From Anthonomus grandis grandis (Eukaryota > Arthropoda > Insecta > Coleoptera > Curculionidae): a stretch of 64,000 nt of DNA. A program made the position numbers and the translations under genes. The notes under the pieces are model-generated. The model worked only from the letters and a program-made list of their open reading frames with translations. It was not told the origin of the DNA and searched no databases. Every line of letters begins with the position of its first letter. Positions within the stretch are counted from its first letter, which is position 1. Shown piece by piece: positions 36,755 to 49,574 of this stretch. The stretch lies in assembly GCF_022605725.1 (NCBI RefSeq), contig NC_065549.1, positions 29,713,690 through 29,777,689 on the forward strand, read 5' to 3'.

Positions 36755-37065
36755 GATTAATTAATGATAATAGGGATGCTGCTGACCACAGAAATTTTGT
36801 TGCTAGACGAGTTTGAAGGCAGCCTTGGCATTAAAAGAATGTGGGTGGTGAATCAGCAAACTTGGCATAGGTATCCCACGAAAAATGTTTGTGTCATCTT
36901 TATTATATAATGAAGATATTTTATTTACTGAAGGTCGCGAAGGTGGCTGTGGGTTTATAAAAGAAAACTGTTGGGACTGTTGTATAGGAATTGGTATTTG
37001 AGTATTTTCTTGGTTAGAAACTGTTGTCGATGAAGAAATAAGAAATTTTTGGACGCCTACAAATA
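36755..37065 (-). pseudogene. Probable second Harbinger ORF, last exon
   Basis: On the minus strand, a splice-acceptor-like TTATTTGTAG (about 37058) opens a frame rich in Q, S, T, P and N (I-P-I-P-I-Q-Q-S-Q-Q-F-S, then P-S-R-P-S-V). It runs to about 36790 and ends convergent with the transposase. Harbinger elements usually carry a second Myb/SANT-like protein gene, and its location and orientation here fit. No Myb domain is visible in this exon, so the call rests on position. Confidence 0.35.
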
Positions 37066-37414
37066 AAAATATTAGCTATTTTGAGAAATTTCTACAACAT
37101 AGTAGTAATATTACCATTAATATCAATGGTATGCATTTAAAAAAATAATATTTATTACATATTAAAATTACTTAAAAATAATAAAATTACTGAAAAATAT
37201 TTAGATGTTTAAAATAAATAACACAAAACCTAACCGACCAACATATAACATACCGGCTTTGAGTTGCGAAATATCAACGTCATGTCTTAAAAAGATGTTC
37301 TAGCACATATAAGTCCGAAACCGTTTGCAATGCGGTTTCAGTCTGGTCATGAGCAACTGGGATATACATCAAACTAGTTTCAAACCATCTTAAATTTCCT
37401 GCTAGAACAAACCT

Positions 37415-37598
37415 ATTGTGTTTCATGTAAACATCACAGCTATGTAGTGTAAGGTAAGGATTTTTAAAGCTTTTTTAAAACTTTGACTTTTATTTGTAAT
37501 TTCGTTAATTTTTGTGCTACCTTTTAATTTTGTCTTACCGAATAATCACCCCGTATATTATAGCCACTCCACTTCAAGAATGAACTTCTACTTACAAA
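37415..37598 (+). other. Second Penelope copy, distal 3' region
   Basis: Continues the 3' region interrupted at 35162; matches 26270-26370 inverted up to about 37540. The last ~30 bp match the start of the Penelope 5' region (34417-34441) inverted, then the target duplication follows. Confidence 0.65.
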
Positions 37599-39240
37599 AC
37601 ATCCTTTATAGCTTTAATAAAGCAGGACTTGTGAAATCCATGCACAATAACTAAAAGGTATTTGTTATTCTTTTTACTTTTTATAAAAGGACCAAAATGT
37701 TCTACATGAATCGTGCAAAAAAAGTGGCAATTTTTTCTGTCGGGTGGTATCCTCCTTTTAGCCGTTAGGATTTTTATGATGGCCACAGGAGAGGCATAAA
37801 TACACATATTTCTTTACATATTTTCAAAGTTGCAAAAAACGGTAATTCTCTGATATCTTTTTAACAGTTTCTCGCACCCAAAGTATCCCCTTCTATCATG
37901 GCACAATCTACAAATCTGCCACCATGCGTCTTTAGGAATCACCCAAAGCGGCTTACCCTCTTGAATATTTTTATATATTTTATGTTCCCACAGTTAATAG
38001 TTATCAAAGTATCGTTTGGCGGACCTGTTGACAATTCCTTTATGTGGATAACATGGACTTACTCAGCTTGCATTTTACTAACTAATATCCAGTCAGCTTC
38101 TGTAACGTCAATTATTGCCTTATCTAGAGAGCCTAAAATAGGGCTCCTGTTAAGAGCATCTACTTACACATCCCATTGCCTTTTAATGCTCGATGAATTA
38201 TCGAAAAGTTGTAATCATGCACATTTTGCAGTTGTAATCAGGAGACGTTTGCTTATTAAACTATTCTACTTCTAGTTGCATTGTTATTAACATATCTCCA
38301 AATCTTAAGTAACTAGAATCGGTGTGTAACTTAGTCTTTGATTCAGGATTAATACTCGTCGTGACACTAACAAGGATTAAACTTTGTAAAACACTCCTTG
38401 CTGTTCTTTTAGTTAAGCAAATGCTACATCTTTCCTCAATAACCTTGTAATTGGTTAAACTAATACACCATATTTTCTAGCATACTTACACATGGCCTCA
38501 CTTCTTTTATATTATAAAACTAATAATATGATTCTTGATCTGGATAAAGCCGTGTGCCGCAATTATAAGATCAACTAGGCAAAAACTATTTTATTTAAGC
38601 GGTCTTCAAACATAATATTTTATATCCGCTGAAGGATAGCTGGCGCTTTTGTTAACCCGAAGGGCATCTTCGTAAATTCGTAATGACATGAAGGTATGAT
38701 GAAAGTAGTCTTTTTGATTGATTTTTTACCTATTAGTATGTTATAGTAACCGAAAGCTAGATCCAAAGTTATAAAATATGTATGCCCGCCCAGCATATCG
38801 GTCTTCGATCAATGGATATTTTCTTTAACAATTATTGCATTTAACCGGCGATAATTAATACACAACAATGTAATCCTTACTTTCCTTTTTTAATAATAAA
38901 GCTGGGATGGCATAGGCCGACTTTGTTTCCCTTATAATTCCGTTACACAAAAGTTCTTCCAATAATTTATCAAGTATTATTTTTTTATATGTGGACATAC
39001 GATATGCGTTATAAATAATAGAGTCATTAGACTTGCATGTTATTGTCAACTTAACTAAGCTGTCTCGATATTCTCTTAAAAGTTTAAGTACTTAGTTTTT
39101 TTCCAAATCCGTAAGGTTGACAAGGTTTAACAAATCTAGCGTTATTTGATTTTATGAAATAGTATCAATTTCTACTGAACAAATATTTTTCAGGCAAAAA
39201 GTGTCATTAGATTTAAACATGTCTATTTGATTTATTCAAA
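37599..39240 (-). pseudogene. Gypsy copy 2, RT to integrase (N-terminal part)
   Basis: Minus strand from 39240. A linker L-L-R-E-Y-R-D precedes RT start motifs at 39049-38855 (Y-R-M-S, then E-E-L-L-C-N-G-I-I-R-E and P-A-L-L-L-K-K). RT continues across stops to G-H-T-Y-F-I-T-L-D-L near 38790 and M-P-F-G-L-T-K-A-P near 38660. A decayed RNase H region follows at 38440-38200. The integrase N-terminal end then gives L-C-H-D-R-R-G-Y-F-G near 37880 and I-H-V-E-H-F-G-P-F with the first catalytic-site tract Y-L-L-V-I-V-H-G-F near 37640, where the usual catalytic D is H. The frame is cut at 37611 and resumes at 26109. The plus frame 37898-38275 is a shadow. Confidence 0.8.
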
Positions 39241-39243
39241 AAG

Positions 39244-39740
39244 TCACATTTAATATTCATAAAGCAATAGTCTAGAACTGAATGTAAAGAAGTGTGTATG
39301 TATTTCATTCGGTCGTTCTAATAAGATTATTAATTATCAATACACAATCAACAATAACGAACTCAGGTCAGTTGATACAGTTAAAGATTTAGGTGTTCTT
39401 TTCGATGCCAAGCTAACTTTTTTGCCGCACATTTTGGATATTATTAACAGGAGTATGCGCAGTCTTGGTTTTATCACTGGAAATAGTGTACATCTTTTAC
39501 CTTACTATTTCAAATTACTTTATTATTCTTTGGTGCGTTCCTTGCTTGAGTATGCGTCTGTAATTTGGTCCCCTTATTATGATTTTCATATTAAACGCCT
39601 TGAAGCTGTATAGAGAAGATTCTTAAGATGGTGTATAGAGCTGAAGTTAATATTTTTCGTAATTATTACATCGACTATAATGCAATCAGTGTCGAATTTA
39701 ATATCCCTAATCTTAAAGTCAGAAAACGTTTTAAGTAATA
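39244..39740 (+). pseudogene. Jockey/CR1-type LINE, RT C-terminal fragment
   Basis: The plus frame reads L-N-V-K-K-C, then V-K-D-L-G-V-L-F-D-A-K-L-T-F, then L-L-Y-Y-S-L-V-R-S-L-L-E-Y-A-S-V-I-W-S-P, the thumb/C-terminal region after the RT active site. A stop at 39611 and frameshifts end it. It lies between gag and pol of the opposite-strand Gypsy copy 2, so it inserted into that element. Confidence 0.7.
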
Positions 39741-39843
39741 GCATTATAAGAAAGATAATTATCATATATTATAAAGCACTTTCCTACTGAATAATCAATT
39801 TTAAATTTTGCTTTCGCATATATCACATTTGATTATATTTTTA

Positions 39844-40420
39844 GGCAAATTTTTAAAAATGTGAGGCCCCTTGCAATTATAACATATTTTTTTCTTTAGA
39901 ATATGTAGGTTTTAGTGCTTATCCTTATTGACGTTTGTCGTTTTTTTTAGAATATCAACATATTTAGAAAAATTTTATATTTTTTTGGAAAATAATCTTG
40001 TTTAGCCCAATATAAATAATTTACTAATAAATTAGTCGTCTTGAAATTAGCCGCTCTAGCAGCCAGTTTTAAGTGTTTATTACTTATTCTCTCTATAATA
40101 CAATCCATTAAATTTACCTCACTAATATTTAAATTTCACTTTTAACAGCCAAGTCAATTTTGCTTATTCAATCTTTTGAGGTTATGTTTTCATTAGAAAC
40201 ATCGAACATATGTACTAGCGACTCATTAACACTTAAACCAGTATAAGTACTTTCTACGTAATTTTTTGTTGTCGCAGTTTTTCGCTATGTTTTAGTTGTC
40301 TTTTTAACTTTTTTATTTGCCTCCCAGCAGTGTCCGACTCACTGGATGACATACTAGAACTACTTCTATTTTTCCTTCACATATTGGATGTGAATTCATC
40401 ATGTTATCACATACTGGATG
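39844..40420 (-). pseudogene. Gypsy copy 2, gag remnant
   Basis: Minus strand. S-S-S-E-S-D-T-A-G-R-Q-I-K-K-L-K-R forms a coiled start near 40370-40290. Decayed sequence follows, then I-C-Y-N-C-K-G-P-H-I-F-K-N at 39885-39844, a CCHC zinc knuckle with its last Cys changed. It precedes pol in the right order on the same strand, separated only by the inserted LINE fragment. Confidence 0.6.
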
Positions 40421-42190
40421 TGAATATTCCACTTTTGAACTGTTACAAGAATTAAAATACGCATTTAAAAACACAACCTCTAATATCATCACTTTATAAA
40501 AATGAACACAGTTTCGCCGAGAAAAAATGCTACTTCTCTATCAGAAAAAATATATTTTTCTTTTTGTTGACTTCGCATGAGGTCAGTGGACGTCCTGGAT
40601 GAGGATTATTTATGACACACACTTTTAAACATTTAATGTTACATTACGTTAGTTTAAAATGTTTATGATATATGTTTTGAAAACACTGTATTAAAAAATA
40701 TAACTTCATAGCCTTCATTAACTCAATCTATACCAATGGTTCATAAGTAATTAATTAATATTATTATTTAATAGGCGGAGATTGAAAGAGGAACCAAAAA
40801 ATCTGGCAGTAAGTGATAACAATTCGATCTAATAACAGTATTGCTGATTATTGTATTAAAAAATTTAAGTACAAAAATACCCATAATATTTCAAAACCCT
40901 CCTGGTCTCCTGTTTATTATAAGCATTTTGATAACTTTTTATTAAGTTACAAAAAAAAGGTTGGTAATAAAATGTAAAAGACAAAGTGTTATATCATAAC
41001 TTTTTCAAAGAAATGCTTTTTTTATAAAAAGTGCCTTATGAAGTAAATTAAATTATCTTAAAACAGAGCCGCTAATTTTTTTTCTGCATCTCATCTACTA
41101 ATTATCAATATAGTAATGTTAACGAATCTAATGTGTACCGCCATATATAGCCGGAGAACGTTCTTAATGAGACATCCTACATAATAACATTAAGCTACAT
41201 TTTACTTTTATCAACAGCCATATATGACAGAACATTCCCTGCATGTACAAATTAAAAACAAAAAGTAAAGAAGAAAAAATTCTTATTAACGAATAATGAA
41301 GACGTGTTTGTAATGCTAATCACGGTGTATAAAAATGAACGTATTCCCTTACTTAGTTTGGTTCTTTATTCAGGTTCGTTGTCCCTATAGCTTCTTTCGC
41401 TATACCATTAATGAAGAAGTTCCTATCTTAGTAGAAATGGTTTTATACATTCATGGCAGTCCGTAATTGCTCTCACCTTCAAACCGTTTCCTTTTGCTGA
41501 TCCTCCGAACTTATACGAGACCTCGCGAGACGTATCTTCGGTTACTTCTTGTAGAATGAACACACGCCAGGTGTATTTTCAAAGAGAGGTGCACCTTTGT
41601 TTTGTTTCAAAGAATGTCGGAGTCAATTAAATATTCCTTTTTTGTACAGGTACTTTAAGTATCAGACAAAAGTTAAGTTTAAAACCACGGTGTATAGTGT
41701 ATAGAAGTTTAGTGGTAAATGATATAAATTGCACTCATCCTGGATTACAAATCTGTTGCCGATACCGGTAAGAAAATATATTTATTTAAATGCCAGTAAC
41801 CTCATGGCGCTAGTGCTTGAGAATCTTAAGTCATTGATACTATGTGAAATATTTCAATGGATTAACTGTAAACTCACAAAGGAAGTCCCTGATATATGTA
41901 TGCCCTACGCGGGAACATTATACTGTAGATAGTTTTTTGTTAAAAATATGCTGTTGGTTTATTAAACGATTTAGCAGAATAACAAGTTATTAAGTTTGTT
42001 ATTATTTTATTGAATATTAATTAAGCTTATTTATTTTGAATAAAATACGCATAAATAAAGGTTAAGTGCTTTAAGTTAAAGTTACATTAAAAATGGATTA
42101 TTAGACCACAATAAAGAATATTAATATCTGACATGCATTAAAAAATTATTATATTATAAGGGAATTTTTTATTACTATACGAAATATTCT
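40421..42190. other. No gene recognised; may include the Gypsy 5' LTR
   Basis: A more GC-rich patch at 41370-41620 could be part of the 5' LTR or leader of Gypsy copy 2, but no matching LTR was found near 25.4 kb. The frame 41729-41932 shows no motif. Confidence 0.35.
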
Positions 42191-42805
42191 ATAATATCAA
42201 AAAATTAAAGATAGCACGGAGAGTTAAATAGAAAAAGAATAGATTTATCGGGATACTCCGTAAGACGGAAGTAGAAAAAGTAAAGATGGTACCTACCGAT
42301 ACGTGTTTCTGCTTATTGGATTCTTCAGGGCAGGGCAACTAGAGAACTAAAGGAAAAATTCAAGGAAAAAAACATAAAGGTTCACGACCAGAAGCAAACA
42401 ACCAATTTGTGTAATCAGCTCTATTAACCAACCCAACCCAACCCAACCCAACCCAATCCGAGTCCATATAGTTTTAAAAAATTAAAGATAGCACGGAGAA
42501 AAGATGATATAATGGTTACACCTGCCGACACGTATTTCTGCTTTTTAGCTTCTTTAGCGCAGGGCATCTAGAATGCTGTATTTTGGCTCCAAAACCGGAG
42601 TTAATAGAGCTGATCACACAAATTGCTGGTTTCCTCCTTTTCGTGCTTCCTTATGTTTTTTTCCTTACTTTTTTCTTTGGTTATCTAGTTGCCCTAAAGG
42701 AGCCAAAAAGCAGCAACATGTGTCGGCAGGTATTATCTTTACTTGTTCTGCTTCCGTTTCACGGACTATCCCGACAACCCTATTCTCATTCAATAATATG
42801 TCAAA
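42191..42805. repeat. Repeat cluster: two direct and one inverted copy
   Basis: Copy 1 (about 42203-42455) and copy 2 (about 42473-42585) share 'aaaaaattaaagatagcac' and 'tttctgctt' in direct order. Copy 3 (about 42592-42800) is the inverted counterpart of copy 1, with shared words 'ttaatagagctgat' and 'acacaaattg'. An (AACCC)n tract of about 5 units at 42425-42453 ends copy 1. It is probably a nested fold-back/MITE. The plus frames 42573-42893 are artefacts of it. Confidence 0.6.
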
Positions 42806-45122
<2,317 letters not shown>

Positions 45123-46731
45123 CATTTTATTATTCCAATTAATTATAACAATTTTGCAAATATAAAACAAATATATAAATGAAACAAATGGCCCTGATAG
45201 TCAGCTTCTCTCCAAAAGGAGAGGCTGTTAAAGCTGTAGACAAATTCTAAGCCGTACTTACATTTAGTTACCTAACCTAAGCCTAATAAAACCCAATACA
45301 TTAATGAAGTTAGATGACTCGGTCCATTATGCGGTACAGAGATAGCACATGGGAAAACTATTAAGCTCTGGTCAGAAAAAAATAAAAGAAAATTGTATGT
45401 ATATAATATCTTATTTTCTCTGAAATGCATATAAACGCCCATTAAAACTCATTCACTGAGAAGCCGCTGTCTGATCCTTCTTTTGAAACAGGATAAAGAT
45501 GTGTTAAAATGAGTAATTTGAAATTTATTTACGGTTGACGCTATGTTATAAGAGAATCCTCTTTTAAAAATTTCCTTATTGTGCTTGGAGATCGTAAGGA
45601 TGTGTCTTCTACGTATATTTATATTATGAACATCAGTTCTGTAAACAATTTTCCTACTGAGATAGATAGGACATTGAAATTTAATGATGTTATAAAACAG
45701 ACAAGCCGAGTGCAGTACACGCCTATTGAACATTGACAACCAGCTAAGTTCTTTAAGCTTATGTGATATATGTTGTCCACGTCTTATGCCACATATAAAA
45801 CGTATGCATGAGTTGTGAACCTTTTGCACTCTCCGGGCCTGTGTTGTATCCAGAAAAGGACCATAAACACTATCCGCGAAGTTAAAGTGTGATAGTACGA
45901 GTGCGTCACATAGTTCAATTTTCGTTTTCTTTTCTAAGTAATGCCTATGAGGAAAATGAGATTTAAGGGCGCAGTAGGATTTTTTAATACAAGCTGTTAT
46001 TTGTTCGGTAAATTTAAGTTTAGTGTCACAAATTAAATCCAGGTTTTTAGTGGAATTTTTAAATGAAATATTAGCGTTTCCGATACTTAGATCCAACTGA
46101 CTCAAGATATTTCCACGTAGTTTATTATTACAAAATAATAAATCCACTGATTTTAAGGGGTTCAACCTCAGCATGTGACCCTCGGACCCCTCACAAAGCG
46201 CCTGAAGATCCGTATTTATTCTAAGGTTAGCCTCTGTCGCATTTTCTGGCTTAAAAGAGTATAAAATTTGAGTGTCGTCGGCATATAAATGATAATCACA
46301 ATGGCGAATAGAATTAATAAAATTAGACGTGTAAATTGTAAAAAGAAGGGGGCCCAAGACATTTCCCTGTGGGACACCTGAGTGAAAAGTCATTACCTCA
46401 GAGTACTTCCCTACCTACTATCAACTAATACCCTCTGCGTTCTGTTACTTAGAAAAGATTGAATCATAGATTGAGCATTAAACCGAAAACCAATATAAAC
46501 CAAAATACTCAACAAAACATCATGATTTAATAAGTCAAAAGCTCGTGAATAGTCTAGAAGTACCAGAACGCTAGCTTTGCTGTTTTCCAATTCCCCATTA
46601 ATACGGTGTGTAATCTCAGCCAACGCAGTTGTACAACTATGTCCACGTCGAAATCCTGACTGCTTTTCTTGCAAAATATTATTACTTGAAAAAAAGACAG
46701 AAATTTGCATTGCCATAACTTTCTCTAAAAT
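45123..46731 (-). pseudogene. 5'-truncated LINE with long RT ORF (Jockey/CR1 type)
   Basis: Minus strand. 46716-46411 carries the RT fingers and palm: Q-S-G-F-R-R-G-H-S-C and L-V-L-L-D-Y-S-R-A-F-D (first catalytic Asp). One frameshift/stop near 46400 separates this from a 314-residue open frame (46393-45449). That frame starts with S-G-V-P-Q-G-N-V-L-G-P-L-L-F, has the active site Y-A-D-D-T-Q and runs through the thumb and C-terminal domain. A 3' untranslated region (45448-45123) and (ATT)n tail follow. Endonuclease and ORF1 are absent. With one break, this is the best-preserved protein-coding element in the window. The 5' end coincides with a palindrome. Confidence 0.85.
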
Positions 46732-46750
46732 TTTTAGAGAAAGTTATGGC
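46712..46750. repeat. 19 bp palindrome at the LINE 5' truncation
   Basis: GCCATAACTTTCTCTAAAA, 1 nt, then its exact complement. The left arm is LINE coding sequence (K-I-L-E-K-V-M-A). The right arm is an inverted copy placed beyond the truncation point. Confidence 0.85.
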
Positions 46751-47030
46751 TAATTAAATATAGTTATAGCTAAGTTAATAATTAATAAGAGCTCAATGTA
46801 TCTGTCGGCAGTTAAAAAGCTTTTATTAAGAAGTACTAATTTTGTGTGGTCCCTTAAAGATATTTCACCTTAAAGCATAATGGATCCTCCCCAGAAAATG
46901 ATTAAAGGTCTTATATTGCAAATAAAAATAACGCAATCTGAACAGTATAAAGAAAATCTCGACTCAACTCTGAAGAACACGTTACCCTAATTATTTATAT
47001 TCCAGTTTAAGTGCTACCCGGTGCTCTCTA
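46751..47030. other. No gene recognised
   Basis: Nothing seen. Confidence 0.4.
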
Positions 47031-47297
47031 GTGAGACGAGCAGCAGTGACTACTGTGTCTCTTATTCCAGATTACCTCAGGATGTGTCTTACAGTTTCTG
47101 ATTATATTCGTACATTTCGAGAGGCAGCTAATTCACTCAGCTTCAACAGCTTAGTGTCAGTTATGTCTTTTTACAAAGAGCTTGCAGAATCAAAAACCGA
47201 TTATCTATGGGCGCAGTTCGTAGCGGCCGACCTGTTACTGGTCGCCTATCGCACGCTGGTATTTTCTGGTTCCGCCCGAGATGCCGTGGGTGATTAA
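47031..47297 (+). CDS. Unrecognised 88-residue ORF
   Basis: An open frame clearly more GC-rich than its neighbourhood. It extends upstream without a stop for several codons and has no ATG at the marked start (GTG). A splice-acceptor-like TGCTCTCTAG lies at about 47021-47030. The product would be mixed, with a hydrophobic stretch F-V-A-A-D-L-L-L-V-A-Y near the C terminus. No family is recognised. It may be the last exon of an unknown gene or part of an unrecognised repeat. Confidence 0.25.
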   Translation: MRRAAVTTVSLIPDYLRMCLTVSDYIRTFREAANSLSFNSLVSVMSFYKELAESKTDYLWAQFVAADLLLVAYRTLVFSGSARDAVGD

Positions 47298-49080
47298 CGC
47301 CAGCCAAATTACCGACATATCGTTGACTGCATTCATCTTCAACAAAACGAAAACGTTATATTTACGTTTGTGTTTGAAGAATGATCTGTATTTATATATT
47401 ATATTTATATAATATACACAGCATTATATTTTTACAGGATTTTGATGATGTAACCGAAAAACTGTACTATTAAAGGAACCAATTTACGGACTGACAAAAC
47501 GCAAAATTAATAAAATTGTTTATCTGATTTTTTTAAATTCAATAATTTGGCCAGTAATCTTGTATAGGAATGTTATTTTGACTAAAAGATAGTAATGTAA
47601 ATATTAAAAAGGAATCTAATTATAGAAATAATTTTAAACAGACAGATTTTATATTCTTAATAGTGATGTGATACTTTCTTGGCGGAATGTATTTAAATTG
47701 AACTTATGCTTTTTAACTAATGTAGATATTTACTAACTAGTACCTATTATTATCTTACTGAAAATAAAACTTTCTTCTAAATAAAAAGCAAGCAAATAAC
47801 CTGCAATTAATACATTTCTTAATATCTTAAAAAATAGACTCTTTTTTAATTTGCACTTTTATTTAAGAGTGAACCTTGTATGTTTCTTACAAATATAGTA
47901 CTTTTTGCATTTAAAAACATGTAATTTAATATTATTTTGCTTCAAACGTTTAACGAATAAAATATCTTGGAAATTAGTAACATTATAAATCGAAATATAT
48001 CAGGCATCTTTATAACGTTTCCTTTAATTACAATTCTCGAATAACAAAAGGTATTTCCATTTCCCATATGTTGTTATTTTTTCACTGATACTTATAACGG
48101 CAAAATTGCCAAAGAAGCAGTTAACGCCGCAGCTGTTCATCAGACCAATAAAATATAAATTTATAAATGGATCAAAGCAGACTTTTACAGTATGGCCTTT
48201 AAGGCTTTTAGATTATACTTAAGTATCATGCGAGTCAATAACTTTTTCTCGGTTTATATAGTAAAAAAAGTATCCTTACGTAATGACGCCCTTAAAATGG
48301 TTAAAATATTTGATTTATTTTTAAATTTAATTAAATATATTTAAATATAAATCCGTAACCAGCAAAACAATTTTAAATATTTATTGCCAACAGACTTCAT
48401 ACTTGACATAGATTAGATTTTTAAAATTAGAAATACATCATTCTATTTGAAATAAAAAAGTGACTCTCCCTCCCTTTTAGGGAGATAAAAGGACAAAACA
48501 AAAGTAACGTCACCAAAATGTAAAAAAAATTGCAATCGTTTCTGATATATCGATATTACTCACCCTGTATAAATGTTTGTAGTATAACTAGTATTGTGTT
48601 TTTTTATAAGAGAAGATAGTTCACTGCAACGGCGGTTGTTTCCAAACTGTATACTAATAAATATTTAACAAATAAAACTTATTCATTTTTCATATGGGTA
48701 CAGTTTCTATTATAGTATCACTTTCATATACTAAAAGGTTTATTTTAATATGGTTGTGTAAATGGAAAAATTCGTTTCAAATCTCAATAAATACACACCA
48801 AGTAAATGAAATAAATATTTTATTTATTACACATGGGATGACAAATTAATTATCAATAAATAAAAATGACAATGAACAAATTCATTATTAGGTAAATACG
48901 GTAAATTACATTAAGAAAAGATAAATAAGATGGTATTAAGTATTTGGCTGTCAAGGAAGAATAAAGCAGTAGATAATAAATTAATCCAAAATCTATCCAG
49001 AGCAAGCATCATATAAGGCCTATGTGAAAATAGATCATTTGCACAAACTTATCTGAAAAATATCGTTTTAGAAAAAAAGT
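47298..49080. other. AT-rich DNA, nothing recognised
   Basis: A sequence near 48110-48145 has a CTGATGA-like core on the minus strand but lacks the GAAA box. 'actcaccctgtata' near 48561-48574 resembles a mariner end, with no partner found. Confidence 0.4.
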
Positions 49081-49574
49081 TTCCAAACCCTACTTACTTT
49101 TTTTAAATGGGATTGCCACCTGTGGCAACTTGTTTTGGAAAACACTTTTAAAAAGGAATTTTACGGTGCATTTTTTTCTTTTTAAAAGAAATTATGCCTT
49201 GACTTAAAATTGGAAAAAAACTGTTAAGAGATATTAAAATTAAAACAACATATCCCGACGTTAAATGCATATTTTGTTTATCTTAAGAATGTGATTAATC
49301 ACTATGAACAAATTTAAATAATTGTATTCGCGTAAAGATCATGATCATATAATGATCATTCTCTAGCGATTAATCACCTTCTCAAAAAAATACGCATTTA
49401 AGGTTTGTACGGGATATTTTGTTTTTAATTTACATACCTGAATTAAATAAAGATTACTTTTCAATTTAAAGCCAAGAATTAACTTGTTTCAAAAAGAAAA
49501 GTACACCTCAATTTCCTTTTTAAAAAGTTTTCCAATAAGGCGCCAATGTGGCGTCATCAAGTAGGGTTAGATTC
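49081..49574. mobile_element. ~490 bp fold-back/TIR element
   Basis: Left arm (about 49084-49325) and right arm (about 49345-49570) are inverted copies with indels. They share 'aaccctactt' at the tips, 'tttttaaaaagga' inside and 'ttaaatgc' near the centre. No ORF. Probably a fold-back-type MITE. Confidence 0.55.

Larger units (their letters stand above)
35163..37414 (+). mobile_element. PIF/Harbinger element, 2252 bp
   Basis: Ends AGGTTTGTTC and GAACAAACCT (inverted). ATT flanks both sides (35160-35162 and 37415-37417). The homologous Penelope copy near 26370 shows the uninterrupted site, which proves the boundaries. It contains a plus-strand DDE transposase pseudogene and, further right, a probable minus-strand second ORF. 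Confidence 0.8.
26110..37598. mobile_element. 11.5 kb Penelope-like composite inserted in Gypsy
   Basis: Bounded by ACATCCTTTA on both sides. Contents in order: terminal repeat a (26113-26219); the 3' half of a minus-strand Penelope-like element; a 5.9 kb TIR insertion; the 5' half of the same element; terminal repeat b (34442-34549); a 5'-truncated plus-strand second Penelope copy; and inside that copy a Harbinger element. The final ~28 bp (about 37570-37598) match inverted sequence beside repeat b (34417-34441). Terminal repeats, partial tandem copies and a 10-15 bp target duplication are all typical of Penelope-like insertions. Confidence 0.75.

Noticed and set aside
37898..38275. 125-codon plus-strand ORF
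   Set aside because: Antisense of the decayed Gypsy RNase H/integrase region.
42425..42453. (AACCC)n as telomere-like repeat
   Set aside because: Only about five units, not the arthropod TTAGG type, and located at the edge of a repeat copy.
48112..48146. CTGATGA-like core on the minus strand suggesting another hammerhead
   Set aside because: No GAAA box at the right distance and no convincing stem II. Possibly decayed, but not supportable.
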